Position numbers and translations under genes: made by a program
Assembly (NCBI GenBank): GCA_949297365.1
Contig: CASFSL010000035.1
Location: 1 to 33,971 of the forward strand
DNA length: 33,971 nt
Source: an uncultured Bacteroidales bacterium
GTDB taxonomy: Bacteria; Bacteroidota; Bacteroidia; Bacteroidales; UBA932
Reading direction: 5' to 3'
Notes under the pieces: generated by a model
The model's input: only the letters and a program-made list of their open reading frames with translations
The model's database searches: none
What the model was told of the DNA's origin: nothing
In this document: positions 7,901-16,719 of the stretch, in pieces
How positions within the stretch are numbered: the stretch's first letter is position 1
How the letters are laid out: each line of letters starts with the position of its first letter

Positions 7901-9178
7901 GACAGCTTCGGCCGCGTGACCGATATCCGCCTGGTACCGTCGGAGAAGCTCGGCCGTCCGAGGATAGACGTGGTGGTGCAGACCAGCGGCCAGCTCCGGG
8001 ATATTGCGGCCTCGCGCCTCTTCCTGATAGACAGGGCTGTGCGCATGGCGGCGGAGGCTCAGGACGGGGAGTATGTCAACAATGTGGCCGAGGGTATCCG
8101 CGAGACCGAGCGGATACTCACCGAGAAGGGCGTGACTCCGGCCGATGCCCGCAGGATGTCCTCCTACAGGGTCTTCGGCGGGGTGAACGGCAACTACGGC
8201 ACCGGCATTCAGGGCATGGTGACCGCCTCCGACCGCTGGACCTCCAGTTCGGAGATAGCGCAGGTCTACATGAACAATATGGGAGCCTACTACGGCAGCG
8301 AGGAGGGCTGGGAGGAGTTCTCCCGGTATGCCTTCGAGGCGGCCCTCTCCCGCACTGACGCCGTGGTGCAGCCCCGTCAGAGCAATACCTGGGGTGCCCT
8401 CAGTCTCGACCACGTGTACGAGTTCATGGGCGGGCTCAATCTTTCCGTGAAGGAGGTGACGGGCAAGGACCCCGACGCCTATCTGAGCGACTATCGCAAC
8501 CGCAACCGCGTGAGGATGCAGGAACTCAAGGAGGCGATAGGGGTGGAGAGCCGCACGACGATATTCAATCCCTCGTACATTGCCGAGAAACTCAACGGCG
8601 GAGCGGGAGATGCGGCCGCCATAGCGGAAACTGTCACCAATACCTTCGGCTGGAACGTGATGAAGCCGGAGGCCGTCGATGACCGGGTCTGGGACGAGAT
8701 ATACGAGGTGTACGTGCAGGATAAATTTGACCTCGGAGTGCACGAGCATTTCAAGGAGGTCAATCCGGCGGCCCTCGAGGAGGTGACGGCCGTCATGCTT
8801 GAGTCGGTCCGCAAGGGTCTCTGGAACGCTACGCCGGAGCAGGTGGCCGATATCGCGGAGTTGCACACCGGCCTGATAGAGGAGTTCGCGCCCTCTTGCT
8901 CCGGCTTTGTCTGTGACAATCCGGCCCTGCAGGACTACATCGCCTCAGCCCTGCCCGAGGTCTCCGCCTCAGAGTACCGCGGGGCTATCCGGCAGATCCG
9001 GGAGGCATCGGTAAGCGACGCTTCGGACGGTATGGTGCTCCGCAAGGACAGGCTGCAGAGTGAGACGGAGAAGGAAACCACGCTGGTAAGCAACATAGCC
9101 GTGGCGGTGCTGATCATCGCCCTGTTCATCGGTGGCGGACTGCTGATACGCCGCCGCAGGAAGTCCAGCGGCATTTAA
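4982..9178 (+). CDS. hmuS: CobN/Mg-chelatase-like HmuS, membrane-anchored
   Basis: A 1398-residue member of the CobN/BchH large chelatase-subunit family. The family signature HFGTHGSLEFTPKKQVALS has H538 and H542; a second CobN motif, GGDPVANPNTLPTGRN, lies near residues 886-901, and CSGFVCDNP (C1306, C1311) is near the C-terminus. One helix at each end (about 7-31 and 1369-1388), with basic residues on the outer flanks, places both ends in the cytoplasm and the catalytic body in the periplasm. Ordinary cobaltochelatase CobN is soluble and works with CobS and CobT, which are absent. In Bacteroidota the hmu homologue has been reported to remove iron from haem, leaving protoporphyrin. The region at residues 792-827 is strikingly methionine-rich. 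Confidence 0.9.
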   Translation: MIQKTAKLITLIVVSILAVLILWGLWAFLAAPTRVAFLNYQVITLGQISKANDSRMVRLYELTHEDASKAGHYDILLINGMGLRITEEQRAQIQKAADRGLPVLSTMVTNPANDINTVDSTLAPELQAYLSNGGPVNYRNMLAFIRRRIDRKVIAAPQPAPAEEYTVENIYHPSPDGRGGEEEGFRSIATYNQWLRDNGLWKEGSPRIIVTGQMGDPTDLIASLEATGNVVYPIRSTMPMLRTGQLDSIAPSAVINMAHGRLGDGMVRFLEKYNIPLFSPLNVNSLVSDWEADEMGMAGGFLSQSVVTPEIDGAIRPYVLFGHYEDEDGLQRLEAIPERLQEFTETVNRYLELRRKPESQKKIAIFYYKGAGQNALTAAGMEVVPSLYNFLKALQLAGYNVEGLPSSPEALAALIQSRGAVFGSYAEGAASRFMDEGAPEWVDAPTFARWAQDALPQRLREEVEALNGEFPGPYMSRDGRLALARIELGNVVLLPQPAAGGGQNDFQMVHGTHAAPPYNYIAAYLYARYGFEADAMIHFGTHGSLEFTPKKQVALSRYDWPDRLVGTVPHFYLYTISNVGEGVMAKRRAYATLQSYLTAPFMESNVRGLYRDLSEELSHYEDALYGERPDAARAEDIALRIKGLTIEMGIASDLGLDTLDRGVPYTEEEVLRIGNFAEELASEKVTGRLYVMGEPYLPAQIESTVYAMSTEPVAYGLLGIDRARGKDVDGVEKQLSVFNRRYVAPAKKIVARLLAQGRPADDRQLCSIAGITMEELARAREVAASLQTLPDMMSMMAQMAGMQQLRKDSVAGRGMSEMMSAVGRQMMGGRGTQPTQQEKDFARAVTEIEQAVLNVYNYRRALLESPSAELGSMLNALDGGYTSPSPGGDPVANPNTLPTGRNLFAVNAEATPTRSAWEKGVALAENTLRLYRQRHCDSLPRKVSYTLWSSEFIETEGATIAQIFYMLGVEPVYDSFGRVTDIRLVPSEKLGRPRIDVVVQTSGQLRDIAASRLFLIDRAVRMAAEAQDGEYVNNVAEGIRETERILTEKGVTPADARRMSSYRVFGGVNGNYGTGIQGMVTASDRWTSSSEIAQVYMNNMGAYYGSEEGWEEFSRYAFEAALSRTDAVVQPRQSNTWGALSLDHVYEFMGGLNLSVKEVTGKDPDAYLSDYRNRNRVRMQELKEAIGVESRTTIFNPSYIAEKLNGGAGDAAAIAETVTNTFGWNVMKPEAVDDRVWDEIYEVYVQDKFDLGVHEHFKEVNPAALEEVTAVMLESVRKGLWNATPEQVADIAELHTGLIEEFAPSCSGFVCDNPALQDYIASALPEVSASEYRGAIRQIREASVSDASDGMVLRKDRLQSETEKETTLVSNIAVAVLIIALFIGGGLLIRRRRKSSGI

Positions 9179-9195
9179 ATCATCCGAATGCGCCT

Positions 9196-9909
9196 ATGTA
9201 CAGTCTAGTCGTTATACTCATGGTGCTGGTCTGCTTCAACTTCGTGCTGAAGCAGTCCTGGCACAAATGGTGGTCGGTCCTGGCCCATGCCGCCGCGGCC
9301 GCCCTCTTCACCGGTCTGATGTGGCCGGTGGCAGTGCGTCAGTCCCGCTCCCAGATCGAGACCTGGCTGGCCAACCCGGACCTGATGCTCGACACCTCGG
9401 TGGTTATCACCCTCGAGGTTATCCTCCAGATATCCTTCTGCCTGCTGTCGGTGCATCTGCTCAGCTCCGGTAAACTGAAGTCCTCCACCGTCTGGGGCTA
9501 CCGCATCCTGCGCTGGTTCCCGGGGGTGCTGATATTCGGGGTGCTGTTCAGTTTCCTGGTCTATCTGATATTTGCCTTCCCGGGTGTATCCTTCCCCTTA
9601 GTGGCCTGGAGTGCCGCCGCCGTGGTCTTCGTGGTGATAGCCGGAGGGGCCTGGCTCATGCGCCTGCTCTTTCCCGACAAGGAGAGCCGCCTGGAGATGT
9701 TCTTCCTGACCAATGCCCTGACAGGGATAGTGGCGGTGATAGCCACCGTCAACGGACAGACGGCCGTGGCCGGGGTGAGCGATGTGGACTGGAGGGCTCT
9801 TGCCGGGGTCTTAGGGCTTATCGTCGCAGGGGTTCTGGCCGGTTCCTTCGTGAGGACGGCCCGGCCTTTCCGGAGATTTTTAAAAATGAACTATAATTTA
9901 AAAAAGTAA
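9196..9909 (+). CDS. hmuT: HmuT-like polytopic membrane protein
   Basis: A 237-residue integral membrane protein with about six or seven hydrophobic helices (near 2-18, 30-48, 67-90, 108-130, 134-156, 168-186 and 197-219) and a basic C-terminal tail. I see no transporter or enzyme motif. It is named by position: in hmuYRSTUV loci the gene between hmuS and the ExbB-like hmuU encodes such a protein. It may hold HmuS and the HmuUV unit together or carry porphyrin or iron across the membrane; this is inference. It starts 17 nt after hmuS and is followed by an A-rich leader for hmuU. Confidence 0.75.
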   Translation: MYSLVVILMVLVCFNFVLKQSWHKWWSVLAHAAAAALFTGLMWPVAVRQSRSQIETWLANPDLMLDTSVVITLEVILQISFCLLSVHLLSSGKLKSSTVWGYRILRWFPGVLIFGVLFSFLVYLIFAFPGVSFPLVAWSAAAVVFVVIAGGAWLMRLLFPDKESRLEMFFLTNALTGIVAVIATVNGQTAVAGVSDVDWRALAGVLGLIVAGVLAGSFVRTARPFRRFLKMNYNLKK

Positions 9910-9925
9910 TAAAATATAAAAAAGT

Positions 9926-10561
9926 ATGAACTACATATCTGATGTTCTCTTCTGGATTTCCAACGGACTGCTCGTACCGGTAGTGGTCCTGCTGATCCTG
10001 TTTTTCCTTCGGTCGCTGCTGCTGATTGGCAATTTCTTCGGACAGTACCTGCAGATACGCAAGGTGGACCGCCTCTTCATGACCAAGGTCGAGGCTCTGA
10101 CTCCGGCTACCGTCGGGGAGCTGAGGGCTTCCCTGCCTGCCAATACTAAGTCCCCTCTGCTGAACTGCCTGGCCGGTATGCTGGACACCACCAGGGACCG
10201 GGCGCACCGCCAGCTGCTGCTCTCCGACTACGAGATAGCCGCTGACAAGGACCTGGGCACCTCCAAGACCCTCTCGAAGATGGGCCCTATGCTCGGTCTG
10301 ATGGGAACCCTGATTCCTATGGGTCCGGCTCTCGTGGGCCTGTCCACCGGCGATATCGGCTCGATGGCTTACAACATGCAGGTGGCCTTTGCCACGACCG
10401 TCGTGGGCCTGTTCTCGGCCGCGATAGGCTTCATCACCCAGCAGGTCAAGCAGCGCTGGTACACCCGCGACCTGAACCGCTTAGAGTTCGTGTCGGAGGT
10501 GCTGGACGGATGCGCAGGTGTGCAGGAAGTGGAAACCAGGACAGGGGAGGAAGTGCGATGA
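9926..10561 (+). CDS. hmuU: MotA/TolQ/ExbB proton-channel protein HmuU
   Basis: A 211-residue protein with the ExbB/TolQ layout: one N-terminal helix (about 8-34), a cytoplasmic loop, then two helices (about 116-140 and 150-172). The second helix carries PMLGLMGTLIPMGPALVGL and the third carries AFATTVVGLFSAAIGF, with T157 and T158 where ExbB/TolQ proteins keep channel threonines. It overlaps hmuV by 4 nt, as expected for a stoichiometric pair. The probable role is to form a proton-conducting pentamer-like stator with HmuV that energises a partner, most likely HmuS given the operon. Energising HmuR through TonB is the alternative. Confidence 0.88.
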   Translation: MNYISDVLFWISNGLLVPVVVLLILFFLRSLLLIGNFFGQYLQIRKVDRLFMTKVEALTPATVGELRASLPANTKSPLLNCLAGMLDTTRDRAHRQLLLSDYEIAADKDLGTSKTLSKMGPMLGLMGTLIPMGPALVGLSTGDIGSMAYNMQVAFATTVVGLFSAAIGFITQQVKQRWYTRDLNRLEFVSEVLDGCAGVQEVETRTGEEVR

Positions 10562-10884
10562 AGAGAAGAAGACTGCTGGGAGGGGACGAGGAGAACGACC
10601 CGATGAGCGTGGTGGGAAACCTCTTCGACGTGGCCATGGTCTTCGCCGTGGCCCTTATGGTCGCCCTCGTGACCCGCTACAACATGACCGAGATGCTTTC
10701 GCCCGAGGACTTTACGATGGTCAAGAATCCCGGCAAGGAGGACATGGAGATCATCGTCAAGCAGGGACAGAACATCGACCGCTACACCCCTTCCGATGAC
10801 CAGTCCAAGTCCGGTCAGAGGGGTAAGCGCGTGGGCATAGCCTACGAGCTGGAGAACGGGGAGATTATCTATGTCCCTGAATAG
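10558..10884 (+). CDS. hmuV: DUF2149 protein HmuV, ExbD-like
   Basis: A 108-residue protein with a short basic cytoplasmic start, one membrane helix (about 18-38) and a periplasmic domain, the topology of ExbD and TolR. The helix contains NLFDVAMVFAVALMV, which lines up with the ExbD/TolR helix so that D24 falls on the essential proton-carrying Asp. DUF2149 proteins regularly follow an ExbB-like gene in hmu loci. The ATG at 10558 overlaps the hmuU stop region (ATGA). The last 20 nt overlap the convergent bioC gene, leaving no room for a terminator between them. The ExbD analogy is my inference from topology and that Asp. Confidence 0.85.
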   Translation: MKRRRLLGGDEENDPMSVVGNLFDVAMVFAVALMVALVTRYNMTEMLSPEDFTMVKNPGKEDMEIIVKQGQNIDRYTPSDDQSKSGQRGKRVGIAYELENGEIIYVPE

Positions 10885-11686
10885 GATGCCGGGCGATGAG
10901 GTAGACAGGGTGGTAAGTGAGTGTGACGTTGCCGTCCGGTGTGCCGAAGCGGAGCAGGTATTCGTCGGAGAAGCGGGCCAGTCGGGCGGGTGTCCAGGAG
11001 GTGCGGGTGATGCCGTTTACTCCTGTATGTTTGAGATGCCGTATTACCTCTATGGCTGAGGGAAAATCCAGCACGATGCTTTCTTCTTCTGCAGTGACAG
11101 TCTCCAGACCGGCCGAGGACAGCATCTGCCGTAGCCGCTCCAGTGGCGGATAGTCCAGTCCGCTACTTGTAATGCTCCTGATCTCGTGGAGGTTGTAGGG
11201 GCCGAAGGTGCTTAGGGCCAATATACCGCCCGGAGCGAGCAGGTCATGGCAGCGTCTGATGAACCGTTCGGGATCTTCGAACCATTGCATCACGGAGCAC
11301 GAAGCGATGAGGCTCTGTTCCCTTGGCAGATCACAGTGCTCGGCGTCTCCACAGACAAATCGTATCACGCATTCCCGGGGACGGGAAGATACAGAGGAGT
11401 CAGGTACCGGTCCGCTGTCGTCAGTGGCCATGATATCTGTCAGGGTTTCGCGGACTTCGGGGCAGATGTCGTTGAGGATCATCCGGGCAGGGTGGAAATG
11501 CTGCATGAAGAGGCGGGTAAATGTGCCGGTGCCGCAACCGATCTCCAGTACGTCGGCCGGTCTGTCGGACAACAGTGGGCGGAGCATGGCGCACATCCGC
11601 CCGGCTATCATCTGCTGGGCCCGGGCATATTCGGCATAGCTGCGCACCGAGCGGGCAAAGCGGCGGCGTATCAGGGTCTTGTCCAT
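10865..11686 (-). CDS. bioC: malonyl-ACP O-methyltransferase BioC
   Basis: A 273-residue SAM-dependent methyltransferase. Motif I is VLEIGCGTGTF (residues 47-57), with the class I Rossmann order continuing through CGDAEHCDLP and the GGILALSTFG strand. BioC methylates malonyl-ACP so that it can be elongated by fatty-acid synthesis as a disguised primer toward pimeloyl-ACP. It is last in the bio operon, overlaps bioG by 16 nt, and pairs with BioG, which removes the methyl group at the end. The 3' end runs 20 nt into hmuV on the other strand. Confidence 0.92.
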   Translation of the reverse strand: MDKTLIRRRFARSVRSYAEYARAQQMIAGRMCAMLRPLLSDRPADVLEIGCGTGTFTRLFMQHFHPARMILNDICPEVRETLTDIMATDDSGPVPDSSVSSRPRECVIRFVCGDAEHCDLPREQSLIASCSVMQWFEDPERFIRRCHDLLAPGGILALSTFGPYNLHEIRSITSSGLDYPPLERLRQMLSSAGLETVTAEEESIVLDFPSAIEVIRHLKHTGVNGITRTSWTPARLARFSDEYLLRFGTPDGNVTLTYHPVYLIARHPIQGHR

Positions 11687-12351
11687 AGCTCATCCTCATA
11701 CAGCAGCCGCCTGAACAGGCCGGCGTCGTAGTGTGCTGCATCTGTGTCTGTTATCGGTACGTTCAATTCTTCCCAGGCGTGGTGCTGACCGGCGGGCGGG
11801 AATATCATGTCCCGGTCTCCTACGACAGCTTTGTCCCATCTTAAAGGACTTGAAACTGTGTTCCTGGCCCTGTCACCTATGGCGGCAAGCTCATCGCGCA
11901 GTTCCTCCGCACTTCGGTTGAGACCGCAGGCGAGCAGACTTTCAAGAGTGTCGGACGAGCCGCACATCCTCCGGCGGAATTTGGCCAGAGTCCGCTCGGA
12001 AAGGCCGTTGAGGGTACCGTCAAAGATGGCCGTGGGGATACCTCTGCTATCATCTATGGGGAATGGTGTTCCGTTCACGGCCAGCCTCGGACCGTTTACC
12101 ATGCCGGCCTCGCCCAGTGCTTTGCCTGCGGCCCACACACCCATGGACCAGGCCAGCAGGCTTATCCTGCAGTATCCGCGCAGCAGGTCCGGGTCCAGAG
12201 TCATGTCCCGGTAGTCCCACAGCATCAGTATGTTCCTGCCCGGGCCCGTATCTGAGTCAGAGTAGAACATGCCGGGCTCGCTTCCCCAGCCGGAGAAGAA
12301 CAGCAGCAGCTCGGAACTGCCTGAGTGATGTCTTAGAAAGGTGTGTCTCAT
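11671..12351 (-). CDS. bioG: pimeloyl-ACP methyl ester esterase BioG
   Basis: A 226-residue alpha/beta hydrolase of the BioG (DUF452) type. The nucleophile is S69 in LLAWSMGVWAA, and the oxyanion-region FFSGWGSEPG is near residues 18-27. A later VGDRDMIFP and a final AHYDAG supply the Asp and His of the triad. BioG cleaves pimeloyl-ACP methyl ester, ending the BioC-initiated elongation cycle; it replaces E. coli BioH. It overlaps bioF by 4 nt upstream and bioC by 16 nt downstream. Confidence 0.92.
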   Translation of the reverse strand: MRHTFLRHHSGSSELLLFFSGWGSEPGMFYSDSDTGPGRNILMLWDYRDMTLDPDLLRGYCRISLLAWSMGVWAAGKALGEAGMVNGPRLAVNGTPFPIDDSRGIPTAIFDGTLNGLSERTLAKFRRRMCGSSDTLESLLACGLNRSAEELRDELAAIGDRARNTVSSPLRWDKAVVGDRDMIFPPAGQHHAWEELNVPITDTDAAHYDAGLFRRLLYEDELWTRP

Positions 12352-13508
12352 ATACTGTCGCAGAGCCGTTCTATGTCACTGTCTGTGAGACCGGCGGTAA
12401 GGGAGAAACGCAGTCGGGAAGTGCCTTCGGGTACTGTCGGCGGCCTTATGGGCAGGACGTAGAAGCCTTTGCGCCGCATATCCTCGGCTTTGAGGACGGC
12501 TTCTGTCGCCGTGCCTGTGATAAGCGGTACTATATGGCTTTCGGATGGAGTTCCGAATCCTTTTGCCTGTAGGGCCTGTCTGAATTGTGTAGAGTGCCGT
12601 TGCAGCCTTTCACGCTGTCCCTTGAAGCCGGAGAGCCGTTCCATGACGAACAGAGTCCAGGCCATGTTGAGCGGAGGCAGGGCAGTGGTGAAGATAAGGG
12701 TACGCATCCGGTTGACAAGATACTCCTTGATTACCCGGTCACAGATGACGAATGCTCCTACTGAGGCCAGGGCCTTGCCGAATGTGCCGCACAGCAGGTC
12801 TATGTCCGCGATGCAGCCGGTCTCCTCGGCCAGTCCCAGGCCGCGCTCTCCGCGTACCCCCACGGCGTGAGCCTCGTCTACATAGAGCATTATATTGTCC
12901 CGGCGGCGTTTTAATTTTGTCAGACGCTGCAGCGGGGCCGTGTCTCCGTCCATGCTGAATATGCTTTCGGTGACTATGATTATCCTGTCGCAGCCGGAGT
13001 ACTCCTTTTCTATCAGCGTTTCCAGCTGGCCGTAGTCCTGATGCCGATAGCGTATGCAGCGGGCTCCGCTCAGGCGGATGCCGTCGATGAGACTGGCGTG
13101 TACCAGTTTGTCAGCCAGGATGAGCGTGTCTTTGCCGCACAGGGCCGGGAGGATGCCTGCGTTCATGTGATAGCCGCTGCTGAGCACCAGTGCGTCTTCC
13201 CGTCCATAAAGGGAGGCCAGAGTATCCTCAAGGGCATTGAACACCCCGAAATTGCCGGTCAGCAGGCGGGATGAGGACGAGGACAGCGGCAGCTGTTTTC
13301 CGGTGTTCCTGAGCCATTCACGGAACTCCTTCATCAGAGCGGTGTCGGAGGCCAGCCCGAGATAGTCGTTGGAGGACAGATTGAGCATCCGCTGTCCTCC
13401 GCAGAGGATCCAGCGGCCCTCATGCAGGCCGGACGGCAATGTCCGCAGATTGCCGGAGGCTTTCAGAGCATCCAGTTCCTCCGCATATTTCTCATATATT
13501 GCTCTCAT
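12348..13508 (-). CDS. bioF: 8-amino-7-oxononanoate synthase
   Basis: A 386-residue PLP enzyme of the alpha-oxoamine synthase family. The Schiff-base lysine is K245 in [14 protein letters not shown]211 and H214 in [10 protein letters not shown] hold the cofactor, and SSNDYLGLA is near residues 46-54. It joins pimeloyl-ACP with alanine, releasing CO2 and ACP. The length is normal (about 385). It overlaps bioA and bioG by 4 nt each, so translation is probably coupled. The close glycine-using relative Kbl is less likely given the complete biotin neighbourhood. Confidence 0.95.
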   Translation of the reverse strand: MRAIYEKYAEELDALKASGNLRTLPSGLHEGRWILCGGQRMLNLSSNDYLGLASDTALMKEFREWLRNTGKQLPLSSSSSRLLTGNFGVFNALEDTLASLYGREDALVLSSGYHMNAGILPALCGKDTLILADKLVHASLIDGIRLSGARCIRYRHQDYGQLETLIEKEYSGCDRIIIVTESIFSMDGDTAPLQRLTKLKRRRDNIMLYVDEAHAVGVRGERGLGLAEETGCIADIDLLCGTFGKALASVGAFVICDRVIKEYLVNRMRTLIFTTALPPLNMAWTLFVMERLSGFKGQRERLQRHSTQFRQALQAKGFGTPSESHIVPLITGTATEAVLKAEDMRRKGFYVLPIRPPTVPEGTSRLRFSLTAGLTDSDIERLCDSI

Positions 13509-14800
13509 GCCGGTATCTCTTTTACTATTTTCAGCATCCTGGAGGTCAGTGCGGACAACTCTCCGGGTTCAATGATGAAGGGCGGCATGGTGTATACCAG
13601 CCTTCCGAAGGGCCTGAGCCAGATGCCTTCCTCTACGAAGCGCCTCTGCATCCAGGCCATGTCCACCGGCTGCTTCATTTCAAGTACTCCTATGGCTCCG
13701 AGCACCCTCACGTCCGCTACCGACGGTATCCGGCGGGCGGGAGCCAGTTCTTCCCTCAGCTGCGCCTCTATCCTGCGCACCTTCTCCTTCCAGCCGCTCT
13801 CTAGCAGCAGGCGGGTGGATGCGACGGCGACGGAGCAGGCCAGCGGATTGCCCATGAAGGTGGGTCCGTGCATGAATACCCTCGGGTCGTGCGAGGAGAT
13901 GGTGTCCGCCACAAGGTCATTGGCCAGCACCGCCGAGAAAGTCATGTAACCTCCGGTGAGGGCCTTGCCGATGCACATGATGTCCGGCTCCACCCCGGCG
14001 TGCTCCCAGGCGAAGAACTTCCCGGTGCGGCCGAATCCGGTGGCTATCTCGTCGAATATCAGCAGCAGCCCATGCTTCCGGCAGAGGGCGGCCGCCTCCC
14101 TCAGGTACTGGGGATGGTAGAACCGCATTCCCCCGGCTCCCTGCACTATCGGTTCGAGGATAAGGGCCGCTATGCCCTTTCCGTGCTGCTCTATGATCTC
14201 CCGCAGCGGGTCTATGTCGTGCGGGTCCCAGCCTCCGTCGAAACGGCTGTGGGGTGAGGGTGCGAAGTACCTCACCGGCAGGGCTGAGCCGAAGAGGGAG
14301 TGCATCCCGGTGACAGGGTCGCAGACCGACATGGCGTTCCAGGTGTCGCCGTGGTAGCCGGTGCGTATGGTCACGAAATTGGTCCTGTCGGGATGTCCGG
14401 CGGCCACTTGGTACTGCACTGCCATCTTCATGGCCACCTCCACGGCCACCGAACCGCTGTCGGCGTAGAAGATGTGGCTCATTGACGGAGGAGCGATGCT
14501 CAGCAGCAGCTTGCCCAGTTCTATGGCCGGCTCATGGGTCAGTCCTCCGAACATGACGTGGGCCATGCTGTCCAGCTGCCGGCGGACGGCCTCGTTGAGC
14601 ACCGGATGGTTGTAGCCGTGTACGGCACACCACCATGAGGACATGCCCTCGATAAGCTCCGTGCCGTCCTCAAGGGTTATCCGGCAGCCCTGTGCGCTGC
14701 GCACCTTGTAGGTGGGCAGTGGGTTGATGGTGGAGGTATAGGGATGCCACAGATGATCGCGGTCAAATATGTCGAAATTGGGATTTTTCTCAGAGTTCAT
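13505..14800 (-). CDS. bioA: adenosylmethionine-8-amino-7-oxononanoate transaminase
   Basis: A 431-residue class III aminotransferase. Visible features are DHLWHPYTS (14-22), [13 protein letters not shown] (54-66), [12 protein letters not shown]250 in [15 protein letters not shown] and the PLP lysine K279 in [11 protein letters not shown]. The enzyme makes 7,8-diaminononanoate using SAM as amino donor. In some Bacteroidota and other bacteria BioA is fused to BioD; the length here shows an unfused BioA. It overlaps bioB by 11 nt and bioF by 4 nt. Confidence 0.96.
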   Translation of the reverse strand: MNSEKNPNFDIFDRDHLWHPYTSTINPLPTYKVRSAQGCRITLEDGTELIEGMSSWWCAVHGYNHPVLNEAVRRQLDSMAHVMFGGLTHEPAIELGKLLLSIAPPSMSHIFYADSGSVAVEVAMKMAVQYQVAAGHPDRTNFVTIRTGYHGDTWNAMSVCDPVTGMHSLFGSALPVRYFAPSPHSRFDGGWDPHDIDPLREIIEQHGKGIAALILEPIVQGAGGMRFYHPQYLREAAALCRKHGLLLIFDEIATGFGRTGKFFAWEHAGVEPDIMCIGKALTGGYMTFSAVLANDLVADTISSHDPRVFMHGPTFMGNPLACSVAVASTRLLLESGWKEKVRRIEAQLREELAPARRIPSVADVRVLGAIGVLEMKQPVDMAWMQRRFVEEGIWLRPFGRLVYTMPPFIIEPGELSALTSRMLKIVKEIPA

Positions 14801-15746
14801 ATCCGGCGGTTTTTATCAGTTCTTTGTCCTCGGCCACCTTTGAGCCGATGGTGGTCAGCAGGTCTCCGGCTATGGCCGAGTTGATGCCGGTGCGCATGGC
14901 CTCCAGCACTGTCTGGCGGGAAAGTCTGGCCCGTCCTCCGGCGAAGCGCAGGTATGCTCTCGGATGAATGAACCGGAATATGGCCACCGTGCGCAGCACC
15001 TCATCCTCGGAGATGAGCGGTGTGTGCTCCAGCGGTGTTCCGGGGATGGGTGACAGTATGTTCAGGGGGATGGACTGTACTCGTAACTCTTTGAGAGTAA
15101 ATGCGAACTCGACCCTCTGAGCCACAGTCTCGCCCATACCGATGATGCCTCCGGAGCAGATATCCATTCCTACGCGGCGGGCGGCTTCAAGAGTCTCGAT
15201 TTTCTGCTGCTGGGTGTGAGTCGAGCACAGTGAGGGAAAATAGGACGGAGCGGTCTCCAGGTTGCAGTGGTATCTGGTTACTCCCGCCTCGTAGAGTTTG
15301 CGCAGGCTGTCCTCGGAAAGCAGTCCCAGGGACGCGCAGACACGGATGCCGCTGTTGGCACGTATATGGCGTACACGGGCGCATACCTCGTCCACTTCCC
15401 GGTCGGAAAGTCTGCGGCCGCTGGTCACCAGTGAGAAGCGGCCTATGCCGGAGGCTTCGTTGACCCGGGCGTGGCGCAGGCATTCTTCCTCTGACACCAG
15501 AGGGTAGATTTCCGAACCTGTATGATAGTGGGCGGACTGGGCGCACCACTTGCAGTCTTCGGGGCAGCGGCCCGACTTGGCATTGATGATCGAGCACAGG
15601 TCGAACCGCCTGGGTGCGCACTGCGCTGTAATCTCCTGTGCAACATCCAGCAGCGGCCTCAGTTCCGCCTTCTCAGCCAGCCACAACGCTTCTTCCGGGC
15701 ATATCTCCTGTCCGGACTGTATCTTTTCTTTCAGACTTTCCAGCAT
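14790..15746 (-). CDS. bioB: biotin synthase
   Basis: A 318-residue radical-SAM enzyme inserting sulfur into dethiobiotin. The [4Fe-4S] motif is C61-x3-C65-x2-C68 in [19 protein letters not shown]. Residues expected to hold the [2Fe-2S] cluster are in [17 protein letters not shown] and the Arg of [10 protein letters not shown]. It is the first bio gene and starts 11 nt after the purN stop, so it probably depends on the purN promoter. I see no BirA-type operator in that short gap. Confidence 0.96.
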   Translation of the reverse strand: MLESLKEKIQSGQEICPEEALWLAEKAELRPLLDVAQEITAQCAPRRFDLCSIINAKSGRCPEDCKWCAQSAHYHTGSEIYPLVSEEECLRHARVNEASGIGRFSLVTSGRRLSDREVDEVCARVRHIRANSGIRVCASLGLLSEDSLRKLYEAGVTRYHCNLETAPSYFPSLCSTHTQQQKIETLEAARRVGMDICSGGIIGMGETVAQRVEFAFTLKELRVQSIPLNILSPIPGTPLEHTPLISEDEVLRTVAIFRFIHPRAYLRFAGGRARLSRQTVLEAMRTGINSAIAGDLLTTIGSKVAEDKELIKTAGYEL

Positions 15747-15757
15747 CAGATCTGATT

Positions 15758-16360
15758 TCAGAGTTGTGAGATGTATCCTTCAATAACCTCAGGGTAGGCA
15801 CGCTCTAGTTCGTGAACTTTGGCGAATAACGTCTCCGGGGTGTCTTCCGGGGTGACGGTGCAGCGGGCCTGATATATGGTCTTCCCGTGATCGTACTGAT
15901 TGTCCACTACGTGAATAGTGATGCCCGACTCTTTCTCGCCGGCCGCGATGACCGCCTGGTGTACGTGATCACCGTACATGCCTTTGCCTCCGTATGAAGG
16001 CAGCAGGGCGGGATGGATGTTGAGTATCCGTTCCGGCCATTCCGCGATAAGGTATTCGGGGACTTTCAGCAGGAATCCGGCCAGGATGATGAAGTCGGTC
16101 CCGAGCTCGTGGAGGACATCGGTAAGTTTCCGGCTCTCTTCTTTATATATTAAAGTGTTGTTGCGGAATTCCGAAGCGGTGAAAGTATAGTGCGGCACTC
16201 CCAGCCTTTCAGCTCTGGTGAGTACGAAAGCGTCCTTGCGGTTGCAGAGAACGGCTGTGACGCGGTAAGTTTTACGATTCTGTGCCCAGTTTATGATATT
16301 TTCGGCGTTAGAGCCTGATCCTGAAGCGAATATGACGATATTGGGAACGCTTTTCTCCAT
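15758..16360 (-). CDS. purN: phosphoribosylglycinamide formyltransferase
   Basis: A 200-residue folate-dependent GAR transformylase of purine synthesis. The phosphate-binding [10 protein letters not shown] (11-20), catalytic N114 and H116 in [11 protein letters not shown], and D157 in VVDNQYDHG are all present, and the length is typical. It heads the minus-strand transcript that continues into bioB. It diverges from acpP across a 115-bp AT-rich gap. Its link to biotin genes looks like operon sharing and not a pathway link. Confidence 0.96.
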   Translation of the reverse strand: MEKSVPNIVIFASGSGSNAENIINWAQNRKTYRVTAVLCNRKDAFVLTRAERLGVPHYTFTASEFRNNTLIYKEESRKLTDVLHELGTDFIILAGFLLKVPEYLIAEWPERILNIHPALLPSYGGKGMYGDHVHQAVIAAGEKESGITIHVVDNQYDHGKTIYQARCTVTPEDTPETLFAKVHELERAYPEVIEGYISQL

Positions 16361-16475
16361 CGGGTTTTATTATTGGATTCTTGCAAAGTTCCATAAAAAT
16401 TTTAAAATTCCGAAAATTATTTGTTAGTTTGCAGCAAATTTTATTACAAACTAATTATTAACTAAAATTTAGACC
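16361..16475. promoter_or_regulatory. divergent promoter region, purN and acpP
   Basis: An AT-rich 115-bp gap between divergent genes. On the plus strand TTAGTTTG (16424-16431) is one mismatch from TAnnTTTG and lies 44 nt before acpP. On the minus strand GAACTTTG (16391-16384) is also one mismatch away and lies 23 nt before purN. Neither has a TTG at the right distance, so both are weak predictions. Confidence 0.4.
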
Positions 16476-16712
16476 ATGGCAGATATTGTTTCAGAAGTAA
16501 CAGCCATCATCGTCAACAAACTCGGAGTTGATGAAAGCGAAGTAACCCGTAATGCAAGTTTTACAAATGATTTAGGTGCTGATTCTCTCGACACAGTTGA
16601 GCTCATTATGGAATTTGAGAAGAAGTTCAATATAGAGATTCCCGACGATGCCGCTGAGAAGATATCTACAGTAGGCGAGGCTATCGACTATATCGAGGAG
16701 CACACCAAATAA
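16476..16712 (+). CDS. acpP: acyl carrier protein
   Basis: A 78-residue acidic four-helix acyl carrier protein. The phosphopantetheine serine is S37 in [15 protein letters not shown]. It carries acyl chains as thioesters during fatty-acid synthesis and also supplies the malonyl-ACP and pimeloyl-ACP used by the neighbouring BioC, BioG and BioF. It is 7 nt upstream of fabF and shares its transcript, the common acpP-fabF arrangement. Confidence 0.98.
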   Translation: MADIVSEVTAIIVNKLGVDESEVTRNASFTNDLGADSLDTVELIMEFEKKFNIEIPDDAAEKISTVGEAIDYIEEHTK

Positions 16713-16719
16713 ATTGTAC

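Noticed and set aside
7406-8866. Long open frame on the minus strand opposite hmuS (486 codons), and a similar one at 4412-5497
   Set aside because: Their protein sequences are His/Gly/Val-rich with no family signature, typical of antisense shadows; hmuS covers both.
4982-9178. CobN-like gene read as part of a cobalamin pathway
   Set aside because: No CobS, CobT or other cobalamin genes are present; the membrane anchors and hmu neighbours fit HmuS.
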